Shown one piece after another: positions 33,228 to 41,940 of a DNA stretch of 64,000 nt. The position numbers and the translations under genes are program-made. Position 1 is the stretch's first letter. Every line of letters begins with the position of its first letter. The notes under the pieces are model-generated. The model made no database searches. It worked only from the letters and a program-made list of their open reading frames with translations, and was not told the DNA's origin. This stretch comes from Selenomonas sputigena_A (lineage in GTDB: Bacteria > Bacillota > Negativicutes > Selenomonadales > Selenomonadaceae): NCBI RefSeq assembly GCF_051603425.1, contig NZ_CP194411.1:558001-622000 (forward strand), in the 5' to 3' direction.

Positions 33228-34868
33228 TTAAACCGTTGGGGCAATACCAAGCTGAATTGCCACCAGCATGGTAATGATGCAGATTATGTAGTAAATTGCC
33301 CAAGGGATGATATCCGTTCGGATCAGCTTGCCCTCGATGCCCTTGATCGTGATGACGCCCGTCGTGGCGGCAGCAGCAACGATGTTGTTGATGCAAATCA
33401 TGTTGCCGATCGCGCCGCCCTGATTCTGCAAGGCGAGGATGACCGTCGGCGGGATATTGAGGAGCTGCGCCGTCTGGAACTGCAGCGGGGAGAACATGAT
33501 GTTCGACACCGTGTTCGAACCGAACATGAACGCGCCGACCGAGCCGATGAAGGTTGCGAAGTAGAAATAGTTGCCGCCCGCAAGCTCTGCAACGCCCTTC
33601 GCCATCGTCAGCAGCATGGAGTCAAGGCCGAGGCCGTTGATGCTCGAATAGCGGTACATGTAGACGAGACCGAAACCGAAGATCAGGGCGATGGTCGCAC
33701 CATAGACCTGGTTTGCGGACTTCGAGAAGATTTCCTTGACCTGCGTGCCCGTGAGACCGTAGAGAGGAATCGAGAGAAGAACGATGAGGATGAACGGCGC
33801 GACGCCCGGGTTGTTGAGGATCGCGAAGTTCCATGCAGCTTCCGGAACGCCGAGGATGCCCTTGACGGAGATGACGACGCTCTTGATGGGTCCCTTGAGA
33901 CCGAGCTGCGGGATGCGCGTGAGGATCAGCCACAGCGAAACGAAGAGGTACGGAATCCAAGCCTTGAAGAGCGACATGTGCGGAATATCTTCCGTCCTCT
34001 TATCCTTCTTCTCGTCACTCTCAAAGCGCCAGATCGTCTTCGGCATGAGGAAGCCGGCTTTCGCAGCGCCGATGAGCACGAAGATCGTGATGGCGGCAGC
34101 CGTCAGCGACGTAATCTCCGAGCCGATGAACTTGGCAAGGAGGAGGAAGAAGATGTCAAAGACGACAGCGGCAAAGAGGCAGAAGGGCAGCACAGGCAGA
34201 GCGTCCATGAAGGACTTGTTCTTGCCGAACATGCGCGTGATGATGCCGACGACGACGAAGATGATGAGGAGCGCACCGACGGCCATGCCGAGCGCCGAGA
34301 TGAAGGAAAGGCTGAGCTTCCATGCCTCGAAGTCGGTGACACCGATCGTGGGCAGCATCTCCTTGACGATGTCAGCTGCCGCATTCGTCGGCGTACCGGC
34401 TGCACCGAAGGGAACCGGCGTCGAGTTCAGAATCAGGCAGGAGATCGCAGCTGCCATCGGAGGAAAGCCCAAGCCGATCAGAAGAGGCGCCGCAATCGCC
34501 GCCGGCGTGCCGAAGCCCGCCGCACCCTCGATGAAGGCGCTGAACGCAAAGCCAACGATGATGAGCTGGATGCGTGCATCCTCGGTGATGCCATTGAACA
34601 TGCCCTGGATGCGGTGCATAGCGCCCGCCTTGTCCAGCATGTTCATCAGCAGGATCGCGCCGAAGATGATGAGGAGCGTATCAATAGAGCCGAGAAAACC
34701 CGCCACAGAATATGCAGCGATGTCCAAAACCTTCATTTCCCATGCAAAATAACCGATAACGACAATGACTGCCCAAGCGATCGGCAGAACCTTCTTCGCT
34801 GACATGTTGAAGACAACGGTCAGCACAATGGTCAGCAGAATAGGTACTGCTGCGAGCAAAGCTAACAT
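33228..34868 (-). CDS. lctP: L-lactate permease
   Basis: 546 residues with about 13 membrane helices. Family motifs include AFSAFIEGAAGFGTPAAIAAPLLIGLGF and NSTPVPFGAAGTPTNAA, and the C-terminal region SNTVSNIMFSPLQFQTA. It imports lactate with protons. It is last in the lactate oxidation cluster, 78 bp after the fused lutBA gene. A hairpin in that gap may lower its expression relative to the enzymes. Confidence 0.95.
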   Translation of the reverse strand: MLALLAAVPILLTIVLTVVFNMSAKKVLPIAWAVIVVIGYFAWEMKVLDIAAYSVAGFLGSIDTLLIIFGAILLMNMLDKAGAMHRIQGMFNGITEDARIQLIIVGFAFSAFIEGAAGFGTPAAIAAPLLIGLGFPPMAAAISCLILNSTPVPFGAAGTPTNAAADIVKEMLPTIGVTDFEAWKLSLSFISALGMAVGALLIIFVVVGIITRMFGKNKSFMDALPVLPFCLFAAVVFDIFFLLLAKFIGSEITSLTAAAITIFVLIGAAKAGFLMPKTIWRFESDEKKDKRTEDIPHMSLFKAWIPYLFVSLWLILTRIPQLGLKGPIKSVVISVKGILGVPEAAWNFAILNNPGVAPFILIVLLSIPLYGLTGTQVKEIFSKSANQVYGATIALIFGFGLVYMYRYSSINGLGLDSMLLTMAKGVAELAGGNYFYFATFIGSVGAFMFGSNTVSNIMFSPLQFQTAQLLNIPPTVILALQNQGGAIGNMICINNIVAAAATTGVITIKGIEGKLIRTDIIPWAIYYIICIITMLVAIQLGIAPTV

Positions 34869-34902
34869 GAATTTTCAACTCCTATCCAGTTTTAAAAGGT
34901 GT

Positions 34903-34931
34903 GGGAAATGCCGGCAGTACCGGCATTTCCC
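34903..34931 (-). other. Hairpin between lutBA and lctP
   Basis: GGGAAATGCCGG and CCGGCATTTCCC form a perfect 12-bp stem around 5 nt, 16 bp past the lutBA stop. No direct T-run follows, so partial termination or 3'-end protection is more likely than full termination. Confidence 0.6.
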
Positions 34932-34946
34932 TGCAATTGGACTGCA

Positions 34947-37130
34947 TCAGGCACGGCTTCCCCTTGCTGCGATATTCTCGGCGAGAATATCCGCGACGTG
35001 CTTGACCTTGATGTTCGGCGCCTGCTTGTCGAGACCGCCGCCGATCTGCATCATGCAGGCCGGGCACGCAACCGCACAAACCTGTGCGCCCGTGTCCTTG
35101 ATGTTGTTGACTTTCTTCTCAAGCAGCGGCATCGAGATCTCGACGTACTTCATGCCGAAGGCGCCCGCCATGCCGCAGCAGTGGTCGGCGTCCTTCATCT
35201 CCACAAAGTCGACGCCCGGCGTCGCCTCAAGAAGGGCACGCGGCTCCTTGTAGATGCCAAGACCGCGGCGGATGTGGCACGAATCGTGGTACGTGACCTT
35301 CTGCCCGCCGGCGGCTGCCGGCATCAGACGGCCTTCTTTCTCGTAGATCTCCGCGACGAGGCTCGTGAACTCGCGAACCTTGCTTGCGAACGTCTTGACC
35401 TTTGCGAGCATGGAAGAATCGCCCTCGAAGATCTCGACGTACGTCTTCTCCAAGGTTTCCGTGCAGGTCGGGCAAGCCGAGAAGATCACATCGGGGTTCA
35501 GCGCCAAGATCGCCTCGATGTTCTTCTTCGCGAGCTTCCTTCCCGTGTCGCGGTCACCCATGCCCATCGCCGGCTTGCCGCAGCAGCTCTGATCCTGCGG
35601 GAAGAAGACAGCGACGCCGGCATCCTGCAGCACGCGCACGGCATTTTCCGCCGAATCGGGGAAGACGAAGTCCATGTTACAGCCCGAGAAGAATACGGCT
35701 CTCATCTTCGGGTTCTGCGGATTCGCCTTCTCAAGCTCCTTGGCGCGATCGCGGAACGGCTTGTCGGCGATAGCCGGCAGACTGCGGTTGTCCGTCATCT
35801 TCGCGAAGAAGAGCGGCAGATGGCGGATAAACTTGCCGCTCTGCATCGGCTTCTGCGCCTTCGCGCCAATCCTCAGAAGCGTGTGGAAGATCTTGCGGTT
35901 CGTGAGGATGTTTTGGAACACCGTCTTTTCTGCAAACGGCATGCCGTGTTCCTTCACGTTCCTCGAGCGCAGCTCGTCGATGATGTCCGGGATGGGGATC
36001 TTGCCCGGGCAGATCTGCACGCACTTGCGGCAGCCTATGCAGAGATCGCTGAACTTCGAGAAATCCTTAAGACCGTTGTCCAAAAGACCCGTGAGAATCG
36101 CCCCGATACCGCCGGAGTAAATATGCCCGTAGACGTTGCCGCCGACGAGTGTCCAGATCGGACAGACGTTGAGGCAGGAGGCGCAGCGCACGCACTGATA
36201 GACCTCATTGAGCTTCGGGTCACGCGCAGCTTCCAAACGGCCGTTGTCCAAGAGAATGACGTAGAGCTTGCGATCCTCCTCGACCCACTTGCCGTCTTTC
36301 TTGTAGATGACAGGCGTCGGACCCGAGATGAACGTCTCGTAGCTCGTCGCTTTCTGGCACGTGCCGTTTCGCGGCAGGAGGCGCAGGATCTTAGAAATAT
36401 CTTCAACCTTCGGGATGAGCTTCTCATAGCCGATGAGAACGACGTTGATGCGCGGCAAAGTCGTCGCGATGCGTGCATTTCCTTCGTTCGTCACGAGTCC
36501 GGTCGCACCGTTCTCGGCGACGCCGAAGTTCGCGCCCGTGAAGCCGAGATCCGCCTGCATGAACTCTTCGCGCAGCACTTGACGCGCCGTCTGAACCATG
36601 AAGGGGATGTCGCTCGGAATGTCCTTCTTCAGCTCCTTGGAGAAGAAGCCCGCGCACTGCTCGCGATTCAAGTGAATCGCCGGCATGACCATGTGCGACG
36701 GGTGCTGTCCCGCGACGGAGAGCATCCATTCGCCCAAGTCCGTCTCGCGAATGTGGATGCCGTGTGCCTCGATGTCTTCGTTGAGGCGGATCTCCTCACT
36801 CGCCATGGACTTCGACTTGACGATGCGCTTGACGTTGTTCTCCTTGCAGATCTTGAGGAGGTAATCCTTGACCGCCTGCCCGTCCTTCGCACGGTAGACC
36901 ACGCCGCCGCGCTCGCGAACAGAAGCCTCGAACTGGTCGGCGAGCTGGTCGATGTGCTGCACAGCATCGTGCTTCATCGCGCGCAGATCCTCGCGCAGAG
37001 CCTCGATGTCATAACCCTCGTACGACTTCAGGCGAGCACCCGGATACTGCTCGGCGAATTTGCCGAGAGCGCCGCGAAGAATCGGATCATGCAGTTTCTC
37101 GTCAATCTCTTTGCGCAGATTACGTGCCAT
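34947..37130 (-). CDS. Lactate utilisation Fe-S protein, LutB-LutA fusion
   Basis: 727 residues. Residues 1-300 are a LUD domain as in LutB (TGANFGVAENGATGLVTNEGN). Two [4Fe-4S] ferredoxin-type motifs follow: C313-C316-C319-C323 and C364-C367-C370-C374. Residues about 475-725 are a LutA-like part with two CCG domains (SCCGKPAMG at 515, HCCGMAGAFG at 650), which bind Fe-S clusters in quinone-linked oxidoreductases. In Bacillus lutA and lutB are separate genes. Its ATG overlaps the lutC stop codon. It should carry electrons from lactate oxidation in the cytoplasm. Confidence 0.9.
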   Translation of the reverse strand: MARNLRKEIDEKLHDPILRGALGKFAEQYPGARLKSYEGYDIEALREDLRAMKHDAVQHIDQLADQFEASVRERGGVVYRAKDGQAVKDYLLKICKENNVKRIVKSKSMASEEIRLNEDIEAHGIHIRETDLGEWMLSVAGQHPSHMVMPAIHLNREQCAGFFSKELKKDIPSDIPFMVQTARQVLREEFMQADLGFTGANFGVAENGATGLVTNEGNARIATTLPRINVVLIGYEKLIPKVEDISKILRLLPRNGTCQKATSYETFISGPTPVIYKKDGKWVEEDRKLYVILLDNGRLEAARDPKLNEVYQCVRCASCLNVCPIWTLVGGNVYGHIYSGGIGAILTGLLDNGLKDFSKFSDLCIGCRKCVQICPGKIPIPDIIDELRSRNVKEHGMPFAEKTVFQNILTNRKIFHTLLRIGAKAQKPMQSGKFIRHLPLFFAKMTDNRSLPAIADKPFRDRAKELEKANPQNPKMRAVFFSGCNMDFVFPDSAENAVRVLQDAGVAVFFPQDQSCCGKPAMGMGDRDTGRKLAKKNIEAILALNPDVIFSACPTCTETLEKTYVEIFEGDSSMLAKVKTFASKVREFTSLVAEIYEKEGRLMPAAAGGQKVTYHDSCHIRRGLGIYKEPRALLEATPGVDFVEMKDADHCCGMAGAFGMKYVEISMPLLEKKVNNIKDTGAQVCAVACPACMMQIGGGLDKQAPNIKVKHVADILAENIAARGSRA

Positions 37131-37747
37131 CAGCCCTCACTCCCTTTCATGTTCTCGATCGCGATGACGAAGAAACGGCTCGGGCCATGCACGCCGAGCG
37201 TCAGCACGCGCTCGATGTCCGCCGTGCGCGACGGTCCTGTGATGAATCCGACGTAGCCGCGCTTATAGACGCGTGCGATGATCTTGAGCGCCGTCGTGAG
37301 GTTTTCCGTCATGTAATTCGCATTGACATAGACTGCATGAACCGGCGGCAGCATCCCTGTGACACGCGCCTCGTAGGAATACGTATCGACGCAGACGCCG
37401 CCCGTCTCACCGACGCCGAACTCTGCGACCGAAAGGCCGAGATCCGCCGTCGGAGCGTTTTCAGCAAGCTCGAACTTCTCCGTATAGATCGGTACTTCCG
37501 GCGTAGAAAGCTCGTCATAGATCTTCTGGATCTCAGGGTCATCCGCACCGCCTGTTGCAATGACCTTCTTACAGTTGAACTCCTTGATGAGCTCCGCCGT
37601 CTTCGCCTTGGCCTCGGCATAGTCTTTCACGCGAAAGACTTCTGCAGCGGCCAGTGTGGCATTCTTTTCAAAATCGTCCCAATACTTCGCATTGATGAGT
37701 TCGTCATCAAAGGCTTCCTTGGGCCAGTTCTGACAGACTTTGAGCAT
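37130..37747 (-). CDS. lutC: Lactate utilisation protein C (LUD domain)
   Basis: 205 residues. A single LUD domain: NCKKVIATGGADD, SVAEFGVGETGGVCVDTYS and GPSRTADIERVLTLGVHGP at the C-terminus, which is the family signature. No Fe-S cysteines. It is the small subunit of the LutABC/LldEFG lactate oxidation complex and is followed by the fused lutBA with overlapping stop and start. The ribosome site is AAGGAGG. Confidence 0.9.
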   Translation of the reverse strand: MLKVCQNWPKEAFDDELINAKYWDDFEKNATLAAAEVFRVKDYAEAKAKTAELIKEFNCKKVIATGGADDPEIQKIYDELSTPEVPIYTEKFELAENAPTADLGLSVAEFGVGETGGVCVDTYSYEARVTGMLPPVHAVYVNANYMTENLTTALKIIARVYKRGYVGFITGPSRTADIERVLTLGVHGPSRFFVIAIENMKGSEG

Positions 37748-38053
37748 GTTCCATCCTCCTTGGATATCCTGAATCGGTTCAGAAATAGATGATATATATT
37801 ATTTCCTAAGAAGTTCCCTTCCCCCACAGACGACGCAAGCGCCGTGCAGGAGGCGGCCCGCACGGCGCTCACATCGGCAATGGCGGGAAAGGTGATTCTT
37901 GGCATGGTTAGCTAGGCACATATTGACCGGCAGCCCCAGCAAAGCGCCGGGGCACATCCGATCCTTTCAGCCCGGTTCCCCATGAAACCCCAAGCGGTCA
38001 AGCCCGAAGGCGCAGACCTCTTGGCCGTTTTCATGTTTGTACGTGCAGTTTTC
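37748..38053. promoter_or_regulatory. Intergenic region between lctD and lutC
   Basis: This 306-bp gap holds a perfect CTGAA/TTCAG dyad (37769-37782) 22 bp before lutC, AT-rich sequence fit for a promoter at about 37783-37805, and a strong AGCGCCGTGC/GCACGGCGCT hairpin (37838-37869). A second weaker GC hairpin lies near 37935-37955. It suggests that lutC-lutBA-lctP can be regulated apart from etfBA-lctD. No gene is seen. Confidence 0.5.
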
Positions 38054-39451
38054 TCAGAACAGCTTCGTCGGATTCAAGATGCCCTTCGGGTCGAACGCCC
38101 TCTTGATGCCGCGCATGAGCTCGATCTTCTCGGGTGCATAGTTCTCGCCCATGTAGGACATCTTCGCGAAGCCGACGCCGTGCTCACCGGAAACGAGACC
38201 GTTGAGCTCACGGGACTTCTTGTACATGCGGTCCATGGCCTCTTCGAGGTTCTTCTTCCACTCCTCGTCGTTCATATCGTCACGCAGGATGTAGATATGG
38301 AGGTTGCCGTCACCCGCATGGCCGAAGCTCTTGATACGGATGCCCATGTCCTCGCGCACCTGATGCACGTATTCAACGAACGTGTTGACGCGGTCACGCG
38401 GCACAACGCAGTCGACCTCGTCCATCTCCGTCGTCGAACCCTTGATCGCCTCGAGGAACGCACCGCGCGTCTTCCAGATCGGCGTCTCGCGCTCTTCCGT
38501 ATCCGCGATGAAGAGGTCGATCGCACCCTGGTCGAGGCAGATCTTCGCGACATCGTCGTAGGTGCCCGAAATCTCCTCCGTCGAATTGCCGTCGAACTTC
38601 AACAGCAGATAGGCGTCCGCCGTCTTGTCCGGGAACTTCATGCCCAGGTACTCTTCGGCGTCCATGATGACCTCGCGCTCCATGAACTCGACGGCCGTCG
38701 GAATGACCTTCGAACGCATGATGACGGGCACCGTGTCGATCGCGTGCTTCAATGTCGGGAACGGCACGAGCAGCGTGACCGTCTTCTTCGGCAGCGGGAT
38801 CAGCTTCAGCGTCGCCTTCGTGACGATGCCGAGCGTGCCTTCCGAGCCGATGATCATGTCCTTGATATCGTAGCCCGTCGAATTCTTGACGACCTTGCCG
38901 CCGAGATTCATGACCGTGCCGTCCGCCATGACGACTTCCAAGGCACGGATATAGTCGCGCGTGACGCCGTACTTGACAGCGCGCATGCCGCCGGCGTTCG
39001 TCGCAATGTTGCCGCCGATCGTCGCGGATTTCTCGCCCGGATCCGGCGGATAGAAAAGTCCATGCGGCTCGACATAGGCATAGATTTCCATGATGAGCAC
39101 GCCCGGCTCAACCGTCAGCGTGAGGTTCTTGTCATCGAGCTCAAGGAAGTGGTTCATGAGCGTCGTATCGATCATGACGCCCTTGTGCACGGCAACGGCT
39201 GCACCGACAAGGCCCGTTCCGGCGCCGCGCGGCGTCACCGGCAGATTGTTGTCGTAGCAGTACTTCATGACCTTGGAAACTTCTTCCGTCGAGAGCACGC
39301 GCACGACGACATCCGGGTAGTGTGCCTCGGCACTGAGCTCGTCATGGCTGTACTCTTCCTTGATCTCGTCCTTCCAAAGAAGGCGCTCGCGGTCAACGAT
39401 CTGGGCAAGCGCCTCTAAGTCTTTTTCCTCGAAAGTCTTGTAGTTACTCAT
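38054..39451 (-). CDS. lctD: FAD-dependent lactate dehydrogenase, GlcD family
   Basis: 465 residues. An FAD-binding PCMH domain with PRGAGTGLVGAAVA, VEPGVLIMEIYAYVEPHGLFYPPDPG and GGNIATNAGGMRAVKYGVTRDY, then the GlcD C-terminal domain with FGHAGDGNLHIYI and SGEHGVGFAK. It is encoded with EtfA and EtfB in the same order and spacing type (ATGA overlap with etfA) as the electron-confurcating lactate dehydrogenase of Acetobacterium. There lactate oxidation by NAD is driven by simultaneous ferredoxin oxidation. The same function is likely here. Other GlcD-family substrates, such as glycolate, cannot be excluded. Confidence 0.88.
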   Translation of the reverse strand: MSNYKTFEEKDLEALAQIVDRERLLWKDEIKEEYSHDELSAEAHYPDVVVRVLSTEEVSKVMKYCYDNNLPVTPRGAGTGLVGAAVAVHKGVMIDTTLMNHFLELDDKNLTLTVEPGVLIMEIYAYVEPHGLFYPPDPGEKSATIGGNIATNAGGMRAVKYGVTRDYIRALEVVMADGTVMNLGGKVVKNSTGYDIKDMIIGSEGTLGIVTKATLKLIPLPKKTVTLLVPFPTLKHAIDTVPVIMRSKVIPTAVEFMEREVIMDAEEYLGMKFPDKTADAYLLLKFDGNSTEEISGTYDDVAKICLDQGAIDLFIADTEERETPIWKTRGAFLEAIKGSTTEMDEVDCVVPRDRVNTFVEYVHQVREDMGIRIKSFGHAGDGNLHIYILRDDMNDEEWKKNLEEAMDRMYKKSRELNGLVSGEHGVGFAKMSYMGENYAPEKIELMRGIKRAFDPKGILNPTKLF

Positions 39452-40656
39452 GCTACAACGGCCTCCCCTTTCTTGATCTTTTCAATCAGCTGCGGGACGA
39501 TCTCATAGATGTCCCCGACAATGGCATAGTTCGCCACATCGAAAATCGTAGCCTTCGGATCCGAATTGATGGCGATGATGTTTTCCGAATTGTTCATGCC
39601 GGCGACAAACTGAATCGCGCCCGATACGCCGCAGGTGATGATGAGCTTCGGGCGAACCGTACGGCCCGAAAGACCGATCTGATGCTTCGCATCGAACCAG
39701 CCGCCCTCCATCATCGGACGCGTGCAGGCGACCTGACCGCCCAGAAGCTCTGCAAGCTCCTCGATCATCGCGAGGTCTTCCTTCTTCTTGACGCCGCGGC
39801 CTGCGACGACGAGGACTTCGGCGTTCTCGATGCTCTGCTCCTTCGGCTTCTTCGTCGTGCCGAGCACGTCGACGCGGTTCTTGAGCTTCTCCGGCGCCAC
39901 CGTGAACTCCTCGACCTCGCCGGAGAGCTCCTCGCTCCTCTCGGGAGCGTTCATGATCTTATAGCGCACCGTACACATCTGCGGACGATGGTTCGGCGTA
40001 TGAATCTCCGCCATGATGTTGCCGCCGAATGCCGGGCGGATCTGGACGAGATCCGTGTTTTCCTGCATATCGAGAATCGTGCAGTCCGCCGTGAGACCCG
40101 TCTTGAAGCGGGCGGCGATGCGCGGTGCGAGCTGACGGCCGACCGAGGTCGCGCCGACGAGGATCGCCGTCGGCTTCACCTTGTTGATGAACGCTTCAAA
40201 TGCCGACGTGTACGTCTCGATCTTGAAATACTTGAGCTCAGGGTTGTCACAACAGAAAACTTTGTCCACACCGTAGTGCCTGAGTTCATCGACGCGGTCC
40301 TTGATGTCGCTGCCAATGAATACTGCATACACGGGATGGTTGATTTTTACCGCGAGCTCCTTCGCCTTGCCGATGAGTTCGAACGTGACCGGATGGATCA
40401 CGCCTTCCTCGTGCTCGACGTAGACGGCAATTCCCTTCCAGTCGTCCTTATTGACCGAGGGTTTCACCTCGTCCTCGACGAACTCCATGACGCCCGCAGG
40501 CCCCTTCTTCACACACAGCTTACAGAGTTTGCAGCCCGCATTGATTTCCAGCTTGCCGTCGACGTTCTCAAGAGCGTTGAACGGGCAGACGGCAATGACC
40601 TCTTCCATAATCTGCGCACTGGTGATTTTGTCTTGATGGACAACGAGTTTCCCCAT
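39448..40656 (-). CDS. etfA: Electron transfer flavoprotein alpha subunit with N-terminal ferredoxin domain
   Basis: 402 residues from ATG 40656, with GGAGG at 8 nt; longer starts upstream lack correct spacing. Residues 1-65 form a small ferredoxin domain whose cluster ligands are probably Cys24 (in AVCPFNALE) and Cys42, Cys45 and Cys48 (GCKLCKLC). The EtfA part follows, with the FAD-binding C-terminal region ACTRPMMEGGWFDAKHQIGLSGRTVRPKLI-type motifs and AINSDPKATIFDVANYAIVGD. The ferredoxin extension is a trait of LctC in bifurcating lactate dehydrogenases. Stop and lctD start overlap (ATGA). Confidence 0.92.
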   Translation of the reverse strand: MGKLVVHQDKITSAQIMEEVIAVCPFNALENVDGKLEINAGCKLCKLCVKKGPAGVMEFVEDEVKPSVNKDDWKGIAVYVEHEEGVIHPVTFELIGKAKELAVKINHPVYAVFIGSDIKDRVDELRHYGVDKVFCCDNPELKYFKIETYTSAFEAFINKVKPTAILVGATSVGRQLAPRIAARFKTGLTADCTILDMQENTDLVQIRPAFGGNIMAEIHTPNHRPQMCTVRYKIMNAPERSEELSGEVEEFTVAPEKLKNRVDVLGTTKKPKEQSIENAEVLVVAGRGVKKKEDLAMIEELAELLGGQVACTRPMMEGGWFDAKHQIGLSGRTVRPKLIITCGVSGAIQFVAGMNNSENIIAINSDPKATIFDVANYAIVGDIYEIVPQLIEKIKKGEAVVA

Positions 40657-40806
40657 TTGCATTTCCTCCAGTTCTTTTTCTTCGACTCTCACAAAGCACG
40701 CTTCTGCACTTCATGAGCAGTGTTCGGCTTTCCTTTACAGAAGATTGCCCTGACCACCAAGGTCATCCGGTCTGAAAGACACGGGCCGACGGGGCGGTTT
40801 TACATC

Positions 40807-40850
40807 AGGGCGGCGCACAATGTCCGAAAAGCGGACGCCTGTGCGTGCAG
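40807..40850. repeat. Short palindromic repeat, copy 2
   Basis: Same conserved ends as at 23556-23597, with a different middle that itself pairs (GTCCG/CGGAC). It lies immediately after the etfB stop codon in the 195-bp gap before etfA, so it could affect the etfB/etfA ratio. Confidence 0.6.
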
Positions 40851-40851
40851 T

Positions 40852-41643
40852 TTACGCGATGAACTTCTTCTTCTTCAGCATGCCGATGATCTTGTCCGAA
40901 ACCTCTTCCGCCGTGCCTGTCCACGAAACCTGTTCCTTGTCGGACGTCGGCGGGAAGATGCGGCTGACCTGCGTCGGCGAACCGTTCAAACCATAGTGTT
41001 TCTTGTCCTTATCGTCCATATCCTGGAGCGTGAACATCGGGATTTCCTTATCTTCCGTCGCCTTCTTCTTGAGGTACGACGGCAGACGCGGCTGCACGAT
41101 ATCCTTCTGCACCGTGATGAGGCAGGGGAACTGAACCTTCAGATGCTCGATATCCTGTGCCATTTCCATATCGACCACGAGCCCGCCGTCCTCGACGCCC
41201 TTGATCTCCTTGACGTTGCAGACGCTCGGCAGATCGAGCGCTTCGGAAACCTCTGGCCCCACCTGCGCCGTATCGCCGTCCGTCGTCTGCAGGCCGCAGA
41301 TGATCAGGTCGAACTTGCCGAGCTTCTTGATGCCCTGCGAAAGCGTGTAGCTCGTCGCGAGAACATCCGCACCGCCGAACGAGCGGTCGGAGATGATCGC
41401 GCCTTCGTCCGCGCCCATGGCAAATGCTTCATAGATGACAGCCTTTGCCTGCGGCGGTCCCATCGTGATCACGCTGACGCGTCCGCCGTACTGTTCCTTG
41501 AGCCGCAGACCGCATTCGAGGGCAAACAGGTCGTACGGGTTCATCTTGGAATCTGCGCCGTCACGCTTCAAGACGCCCGTCACCGGATCGACTTCAACTT
41601 TGTTCGAGCCCGGGACTTGTTTGATACATACAAGAATTTCCAC
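40852..41643 (-). CDS. etfB: Electron transfer flavoprotein beta subunit
   Basis: 263 residues. Starts MEILVCIKQVPGSNKVEVDPVTG and contains NPYDLFALECGLRLKEQYGG, the DGDTAQVGPEVSEALDLPSV segment and the C-terminal RIFPPTSDKEQ motif of EtfB. NAD-binding in bifurcating Etf is placed on this subunit. First gene of the lactate dehydrogenase part of the cluster, behind a sigma-70-type promoter. Confidence 0.94.
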   Translation of the reverse strand: MEILVCIKQVPGSNKVEVDPVTGVLKRDGADSKMNPYDLFALECGLRLKEQYGGRVSVITMGPPQAKAVIYEAFAMGADEGAIISDRSFGGADVLATSYTLSQGIKKLGKFDLIICGLQTTDGDTAQVGPEVSEALDLPSVCNVKEIKGVEDGGLVVDMEMAQDIEHLKVQFPCLITVQKDIVQPRLPSYLKKKATEDKEIPMFTLQDMDDKDKKHYGLNGSPTQVSRIFPPTSDKEQVSWTGTAEEVSDKIIGMLKKKKFIA

Positions 41644-41691
41644 AATTACCCCTCCGTTTATGATTCTATCGTTAAAAAGCCCTACCTGTTT

Positions 41692-41720
41692 ATGATACTA
41701 TAAACCCGTACAATAGGCAA
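41692..41720 (-). promoter_or_regulatory. Promoter of the etfBA-lctD operon
   Basis: On the reverse strand TTGCCT, 17 nt, TATCAT, about 50 bp before the etfB start. Confidence 0.6.
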
Positions 41721-41902
41721 TAAAAATTTTTCGGATTTTTTCGGAAAGCCTCTCTTTTATTCGCGTTCTCTCTTGCCTAAAGACAGCAACAGGCCTTGGG
41801 GCCTTTCTCAGTGTATACAGTATTCGCCGGCGTTTTCTAAAACCCTTCTGAAAAAGAAATGATTTTCCCACAGCTCTTTTTATCCCTTAAATAAAAAGCG
41901 GC
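41721..41902. other. Intergenic region between the AsmA-like gene and the etf promoter
   Basis: AT-rich near 41725-41760 with a direct repeat of TTTTTCGGA-like words upstream of the etf promoter, possibly an operator. The rest shows nothing recognisable. Confidence 0.4.
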
Positions 41903-41933
41903 AAAAAAGCGGCCCGCACAATACGGGCCGCTT
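41903..41933 (-). terminator. Terminator of the AsmA-like gene
   Basis: On the reverse strand AAGCGGCCCG pairs with CGGGCCGCTT around 7 nt and is followed by a T6 run. Confidence 0.88.
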
Positions 41934-41940
41934 CCTGCAG

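Noticed and set aside
34899..37256. A 785-codon open frame antisense to the fused lutBA gene
   Set aside because: Composition is Arg/Leu/Asp-rich low complexity typical of antisense frames; all Fe-S and LUD motifs are on the other strand.
37838..37980. GC-rich hairpins considered as a tRNA or riboswitch
   Set aside because: No cloverleaf with T-loop and anticodon positions and no known riboswitch core could be built.
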